Notes under the pieces: model-generated
Told to the model about the DNA's origin: nothing
Databases searched by the model: none
Seen by the model: the letters and a program-made list of their open reading frames with translations, nothing else
Position numbers and translations under genes: made by a program
NCBI RefSeq assembly: GCF_000720485.1
Contig: NZ_JOAX01000004.1
Coordinates: forward strand, 62,001 to 126,000
From: Streptomyces ochraceiscleroticus
GTDB lineage: Bacteria > Actinomycetota > Actinomycetes > Streptomycetales > Streptomycetaceae
Length of the DNA stretch: 64,000 nucleotides
Reading direction: 5' to 3'
In this document: piece by piece, positions 59,837-64,000 of the stretch
Position numbering within the stretch: the first letter of the stretch is position 1
Layout: every line of letters starts with the position of its first letter

Positions 59837-60466
59837 TCATGGCTGCTTCAGCGCATCCCACCACTGCTCGGCGAGCACATCCACCAACTGCTCACGGTCA
59901 TGCGGAGCCTGACGCACAGCCGTGAAATACATGGTCCTCTCCATCTGAGTGATCAGCGTGACGAGACGCAGTCGCTCACGATCGCGGTCTGCCCCGTCCG
60001 TGAACGCGGCCAGATGCCTCGTCATGGCATCCGCCGCACGGTAGACACTCTCGAACCAGCGGGCCGCCACCTTGGGCTCAACGGCCACTGCCTGCTCGAA
60101 GGCCTCGAAGCGGAGCCTGTCGCGCTCCCACCAGGCGACAGCGCGGTCGACCCACTCACGGACCGACTCCAGGGAAGGGTCCGCGATCTCATCGAGACGG
60201 CGATGGAACGCCACCACCGTGGGCTCGATGCGTTCCAGCAGGGCGATGACCACTTCGGCCTTACTCGGGAAGTGCAGGTAGAACGTGGCCCGGCTGGCTC
60301 CCGCCGCCGAGGCGATGTGTGCCGTGCTCACCGCCGCGTAGCCCCTGTCACGAAAGGCCTCGAAGGCCGCATCGACGAGCCGCTCCCGCGTGAGTCGCTT
60401 CTGGGCCTCCCGCAAGGACTCACCGGCCGACTGGCCCGCTTTGCTTGCTTCCGTCACTCGTGTCAC
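59837..60466 (-). CDS. TetR-family repressor
   Basis: 209 aa. N-terminal helix-turn-helix RDRGYAAVSTAHIASAAGAS then RATFYLHFPSKAEVVIALLE is the TetR signature; the ligand-binding part is helical. GTG 60466 is the likely start. It is divergent from the SDR-esterase-P450 genes, with a palindromic operator in between, and also reads toward the Rieske operon. Confidence 0.9.
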   Translation of the reverse strand: MTRVTEASKAGQSAGESLREAQKRLTRERLVDAAFEAFRDRGYAAVSTAHIASAAGASRATFYLHFPSKAEVVIALLERIEPTVVAFHRRLDEIADPSLESVREWVDRAVAWWERDRLRFEAFEQAVAVEPKVAARWFESVYRAADAMTRHLAAFTDGADRDRERLRLVTLITQMERTMYFTAVRQAPHDREQLVDVLAEQWWDALKQP

Positions 60467-60572
60467 GCCCCTGCGTCCGCCGGCTGCCCGCTCCGGCCAG
60501 GGTGCGGCGTCGCCCCACCCACCGAAGTCGCGATCATGCCAGCAAATTTACCACTGGACGCGTATCTCTTTA

Positions 60573-60588
60573 CTAGACACGCGTCTAG
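60573..60588. promoter_or_regulatory. Palindromic TetR operator
   Basis: CTAGAC-acgc-GTCTAG, perfect 6-bp arms, midway between divergent tetR (start 60466) and the SDR gene (start 60660). Typical size and place for a TetR-family binding site. Confidence 0.65.
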
Positions 60589-60659
60589 CCTAGTGGCATG
60601 GTGGCCCGCACCACGCCAGTTCTGCCGCTTACCGGCAGGCGAGCTCAAGGAGGAGTCGG

Positions 60660-61469
60660 ATGAAGCTGGAAGGAAAGGTCGCTTTCGTCACCGGAGCCGC
60701 TTCAGGCATCGGGGCCGCGACGGCCCGGCTGTTCGCCGCCGAGGGAGCCACGGTCATCGGAGCGGACCTGTCCGCCGAGAAGGTCAAGGACGCGCTCAAG
60801 AGCGTCGACGGGGCTGACGGCATCGGTCTGGACGTCAGCGACAGTGCCGCGGTGAACGCCGCTTTCGCCTCGGTGGAACGCGAGCACGGGCGTCTCGACG
60901 TCCTGGTCAACGCTGCGGGTGTCAACGCACCGACCAAGAAGGCCAACGACCGTCTGGTCGAGATCAACGTAGCGGCGTTCCAGGCCGCGGGCCGAGGGGA
61001 GGCCTACCACCCCGACTTCCTGAGCGAGACCACGGACGAGGACTTCACCAAGGTCCTGGCGGTCAACCTGGTCGGGCCGTTCTACTGTCTGCGCGCGGCG
61101 GCTCCACTGATGCGCAGGAGCGGTGGCGGCTCGGTCGTCAACATCGCCAGCGTGGCCGCGCTGGTGGGCGCGCCCATGCCGCTGTACTACCCGGCGTCCA
61201 AGGCGGGAGTCCTGGGGCTCACCCGGGCCGCGGCCGGCGAGCTGGCCCCGCACCACATCCGGGTCAACGCGGTTGCCCCCGGCGCGGTGGACACCCCGCT
61301 GCTGAACGCACAGCCGCCGGAGATCGTGGCCGGCCTCGTCTCGATGCAGCCCATCAAGCGGCCCGCCACGCCCGACGAGCTGGCCCGCACCATGCTCTTC
61401 CTCGCGTCCGACGACGGCGCCTACTACACGGGCCAGACCCTTTCACCGTCCGGCGGCCTGCACATGTGA
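60660..61469 (+). CDS. Short-chain dehydrogenase
   Basis: 269-aa classical SDR: FVTGAASGIGAATARLF, VLVNAAGVN, YYPASKAGVLGL (YxxxK) and the C-terminal YYTGQTLSPSGGLHM. Asp in GADLSAEK favours NAD. An insertion around residues 95-120 (KKANDRLVEINVAAFQAAGR) may shape the substrate pocket. ATG 60660 has AGGAG upstream. It is first in the operon controlled by the divergent TetR. Confidence 0.9.
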   Translation: MKLEGKVAFVTGAASGIGAATARLFAAEGATVIGADLSAEKVKDALKSVDGADGIGLDVSDSAAVNAAFASVEREHGRLDVLVNAAGVNAPTKKANDRLVEINVAAFQAAGRGEAYHPDFLSETTDEDFTKVLAVNLVGPFYCLRAAAPLMRRSGGGSVVNIASVAALVGAPMPLYYPASKAGVLGLTRAAAGELAPHHIRVNAVAPGAVDTPLLNAQPPEIVAGLVSMQPIKRPATPDELARTMLFLASDDGAYYTGQTLSPSGGLHM

Positions 61470-61517
61470 CCGGGCGGTCTTCTCGTCATGAACCTTCCAC
61501 ACAGGAGAGGCACAACC

Positions 61518-62687
61518 GTGATCAACGAAGACCACAGCGGACTGGACGCCGCAGCCCTGCGCAGGATCCAGGCCACCATCGAGAGCGACATCGAAGCCGG
61601 ACGGTACGACGGCGCCAACATCATCGTCGCGCGGCACGGTGAGATCGGCCTTCATGCCTCGATCGGCTGGTCCGACCGGAAGGCCGGCCGCACCGCCGCT
61701 CCCGACGACATCTACCGGATCTTCTCGATGACCAAGGCGTTCACCAACGTCCTCGCCCTGCAGGCGATAGACCGCGGCGAACTGGCGCTCACCACCCGGG
61801 TCGTCGACGTCATACCCGAGTTCTACGGTCGCGACCGCTTCCGCACAGCGCGCAAGGACAGGGTCAACCTCGCTCATCTGCTCACCCACCGCGCGGGCCT
61901 GGTGACCACGCCGACGCCGCTGCCGTACGACGAGCTGGGCGACCTCGGCAAGGTCATCGACGCCATCTGCCAGCTCGATGTGGTCGGGGAACCCGGCACG
62001 ACGCTCAACTACTCACCGGCGCTGAACCACGCGCTGATCGCCGAGATGGTCCGCCGCGCCACCGGCGCCGAGTCGGTGCGCGACTTGATGAAGCAGGAGA
62101 TCTTCGAGCCCCTCGGCATGGGCAGCACGGCTCTCGGCGCCCCCCGGAAGTGGGCCGAGCGCTACGTACCCGTCCGAGCGAGTTTTCCGGACGGCGGCTG
62201 GCTGTCCAGCGCGGATGTCGAGGTGATGGAGGAGATCATCACCGAGGAAGCCGAGATGCCCTGGGTCGGTGCCGTGTCCACGGCCCGGGACATCCACTCC
62301 TTCGCCGAGATGCTGCGCCGCCGCGGCGAGTACGACGGCAAGCGCGTCCTCTCCCCCGCGATCCTGGATCTGGCCACCACCAACCAGACCGGCGATCTGC
62401 CCAACGACCTCTACCGGGCACTGGCCGAGGCGCGCGGCTGGGACGTGCCGCCGGGCAACTTCGGTCTCGGTTTCGCCCTGTCCGGAACCGGCACGCACGC
62501 GTCCTTCTTCGGCTCGACCACCAGCCCGCGTACGCACGGCAACTACGGCGCCGGCTCCACGCTGTTCTGGGTGGACCCCGAACGGGACCTGACCTTCGTC
62601 TGCCTGACTGCGGGCGTCATGGAGGAGAGCGAAAACGTCCTCCGCTTCCAGCGACTGTCGACGTTGGCCGCGGCCGCCGCGCTCTGA
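61518..62687 (+). CDS. Serine beta-lactamase-like esterase
   Basis: 389 aa, class C beta-lactamase/penicillin-binding fold. Nucleophile in YRIFSMTKAF (SxxK), the second motif is LNYSPALNHAL (YS-P in place of YxN), and a G-rich strand THGNYGAGSTLFWVD replaces the KTG box. Such enzymes are usually cytoplasmic carboxylesterases. GTG 61518 has AGGAGAGG upstream, better than the ATG at 61488. It may hydrolyse an ester or lactone intermediate made by neighbouring SDR or P450 enzymes. Confidence 0.88.
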   Translation: MINEDHSGLDAAALRRIQATIESDIEAGRYDGANIIVARHGEIGLHASIGWSDRKAGRTAAPDDIYRIFSMTKAFTNVLALQAIDRGELALTTRVVDVIPEFYGRDRFRTARKDRVNLAHLLTHRAGLVTTPTPLPYDELGDLGKVIDAICQLDVVGEPGTTLNYSPALNHALIAEMVRRATGAESVRDLMKQEIFEPLGMGSTALGAPRKWAERYVPVRASFPDGGWLSSADVEVMEEIITEEAEMPWVGAVSTARDIHSFAEMLRRRGEYDGKRVLSPAILDLATTNQTGDLPNDLYRALAEARGWDVPPGNFGLGFALSGTGTHASFFGSTTSPRTHGNYGAGSTLFWVDPERDLTFVCLTAGVMEESENVLRFQRLSTLAAAAAL

Positions 62688-62821
62688 CCCGGCCGTTCCC
62701 TGCCGACCTCTCCCCCGGCGGGTCGGCGGGAAGTGCGCCCTTTCTCTGCCGGGGAGTTCGGCGCCCATGCCGTTGATCCCCTTGTTCCCCTCCTCCCCCT
62801 CATCCTCGGAGTGATCAACAG

Positions 62822-64000
62822 ATGACTCAGCTCGCCGGCCGACCGGCCCCACCGTCGGAGTTCGACCTCTTCAGCGACGCGTATCTGCGCGACCCGGCCT
62901 CGGCCTTCGTCCGTGCCCGTAAAGAAGCACCGGTCTTCTGGAATGAAGCGCTCGGCACATGGGTGGTCACCCGCCGCGCCGACATCGACGCCGTCCTCAT
63001 GGACTGGGAGACCTGGTCCTGCGAGGCCAACGGCGGACGGCTTCCCGTGCCCGACGAGTACGCCGATGTCGTACCGCCTGAGCTGATGGCCGAAATCATG
63101 ATCGGTATGGATCCGCCGAAGCACACGGCGGCCCGCAAGGTCGCCCAGCGCGGATTCCTCAAGCCGGTCATCGAAGCCCTCGCGCCGGAGATCGAGGCCC
63201 GCGCGCACCGGATCCTCGACGGCTTCGCTCATCTCGGCGCCGCCGAGCTGATGGAGACGTACTGCCTGGAGCTGACGACCCAGACGCTGATGGCTCTGCT
63301 CGGCCTGTCCGCCGAGGACGAGCCGATGATGCGCCAGCTGCGCGACGATCACTTCCGGGTGCTGGCGAGCGGCCGCGAGCCGATGCCGGAGCCCGAGCGC
63401 AGCGAGGTCTGGGCCCGCTACGTCGCTGCCCAGCTGCGCCTGCGGCAGCTCGCGCAGGAACGCCGGGACGGTGACGGCGGCGACATCATCAGCCTGATGG
63501 CCATGGCAAAGAACCGGGAAGGCAACGATGCGCTGTCCGTGGAGCGCATCGCCATGCACCTCACGGAGTTCGCCGCGGCCGGCACCGATACCACCGCGCA
63601 GGCCATGGCCAACGCGATCCTCTTCCTGTCGGACGCCCCCGAGCAACGTGCCGAAGCGCAGGCCGATCCGACCCTCTGGGCCCGGGTGTTCGAGGAGACC
63701 GTACGGCGTCGCCCCTCCGCGCCATTCGCCTCGCGCGTGGCCACCCACGACGCGGAGATCGCCGGAGTGACCATCCCCGAAGGCGACATCGTGTGGCTGG
63801 CGCTGGCCAGTGCCAACACCGACTCGGCCGCGGTCGTCGACCCCATGCGCTTCGACATCCACCGCGACGGGCTCGACGACCACGACCACTACGCCTTCAC
63901 CAAGGGCCGCCACACCTGCCTGGGTGCGCCCCTCGGCCGTACCCAAGGCGCCATCGGACTGCGCGTGGCCTACGAGCGGCTGCCCGGTCTGCGAGCCGTG
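62822..64000 (+). CDS. Cytochrome P450, 3' end outside window
   Basis: 393 codons are visible with the frame still open at the window edge. Starts MTQLAGRPAPPSEFDLFSDA. I-helix FAAAGTDTTAQAMANA, ExxR in FEETVRRRPSAPF and heme loop FTKGRHTCLGAPLGRTQ are complete, so only the last few residues are missing. It follows the esterase by 134 bases and likely shares TetR control. Substrate unknown. Confidence 0.9.
   Translation, partial: MTQLAGRPAPPSEFDLFSDAYLRDPASAFVRARKEAPVFWNEALGTWVVTRRADIDAVLMDWETWSCEANGGRLPVPDEYADVVPPELMAEIMIGMDPPKHTAARKVAQRGFLKPVIEALAPEIEARAHRILDGFAHLGAAELMETYCLELTTQTLMALLGLSAEDEPMMRQLRDDHFRVLASGREPMPEPERSEVWARYVAAQLRLRQLAQERRDGDGGDIISLMAMAKNREGNDALSVERIAMHLTEFAAAGTDTTAQAMANAILFLSDAPEQRAEAQADPTLWARVFEETVRRRPSAPFASRVATHDAEIAGVTIPEGDIVWLALASANTDSAAVVDPMRFDIHRDGLDDHDHYAFTKGRHTCLGAPLGRTQGAIGLRVAYERLPGLRAV

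Overview
The window looks like chromosomal DNA of a Streptomyces or close relative. It has high GC, a strong third-codon-position GC bias, many GTG starts and many 4-bp ATGA/GTGA gene overlaps. It carries several specialised-metabolism loci, SCO6745-type and PaaX-type proteins, and secreted proteins of streptomycete style. No rRNA, tRNA, CRISPR array or replication origin was seen.

Region 1 (1-11670) is one edge of an organoarsenical locus. A leftward operon starts with a 42-aa peptide ending in GAGWD and a 106-aa protein of unknown function. It continues with an EPSP-synthase homologue and a cofactor-independent phosphoglycerate mutase homologue (cut by the window start). That enzyme pair is the one implicated in C-As bond formation for the Streptomyces arsenic metabolite bisenarsan. 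Beside it lie a TrmB/LuxR-type regulator, a GNAT/FemAB-like acyltransferase rich in vicinal cysteines, and a secreted peptide with five GAGWD repeats. A Ser/Thr kinase-TerD fusion, two ArsR repressors, an ArsP-type permease with Cys-Cys loops, a small CxxC protein and an aminotransferase follow. Four copies of a 16-bp ArsR-type operator tie the last group together.

Region 2 (11671-13603) holds a small secreted protein between two decayed IS5-type transposase fragments in opposite orientation, then an SCO6745-family gene.

Region 3 (13604-35777) is a leftward PKS-NRPS cluster that is probably one long operon. The NRPS module 1 predicts Ser. Module 2 predicts Gly and has a luciferase-like monooxygenase inserted in the adenylation domain plus a methyltransferase. 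The second adenylation domain is split over two genes, the second ending in PCP and thioester reductase. The PKS resembles polyunsaturated-fatty-acid synthases (SDR-like, KS, chain-length-factor-like KS, KR, DH), with discrete AT and a damaged, duplicated ACP. A P450, MFS exporter, type II thioesterase, Sfp-type phosphopantetheinyl transferase and two NAD(P)H-FMN reductases complete it. The inferred product is a polyene-acyl Ser-(oxidised, N-methyl)Gly aldehyde or a derivative.

Region 4 (35778-43701) is mixed: a small secreted/anchored protein, a frameshifted trypsin-like protease, two tandem arylamine N-acetyltransferases, an MdoH-type glucosyltransferase, then about 1.8 kb of decayed sequence. 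Region 5 (43702-49817) is a rightward terpenoid cluster: EF-hand protein, class II cyclase-like protein with DxDTT, class I terpene synthase, SDR, P450 and acetoacetate-decarboxylase-like protein, mostly translationally coupled. After it come a relic of an N-acetyltransferase, a secreted protein and a doubtful ORF.

Region 6 (51722-64000) reads as catabolism of methoxylated aromatic acids or similar compounds. A 4-coumarate-CoA-ligase-like gene, SDR and amidohydrolase run opposite a PaaX regulator. A Rieske oxygenase, small CxC protein, VanB-like reductase and CYP199-like P450 form a second operon. A TetR regulator with a clear palindromic operator diverges from an SDR, a serine beta-lactamase-like esterase and a further P450 that runs off the window.

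Several lesions (protease frameshift at a G run, ACP truncation with an 87-bp tandem repeat, split NRPS) may be real or may reflect sequencing or assembly error; this is flagged where it matters.
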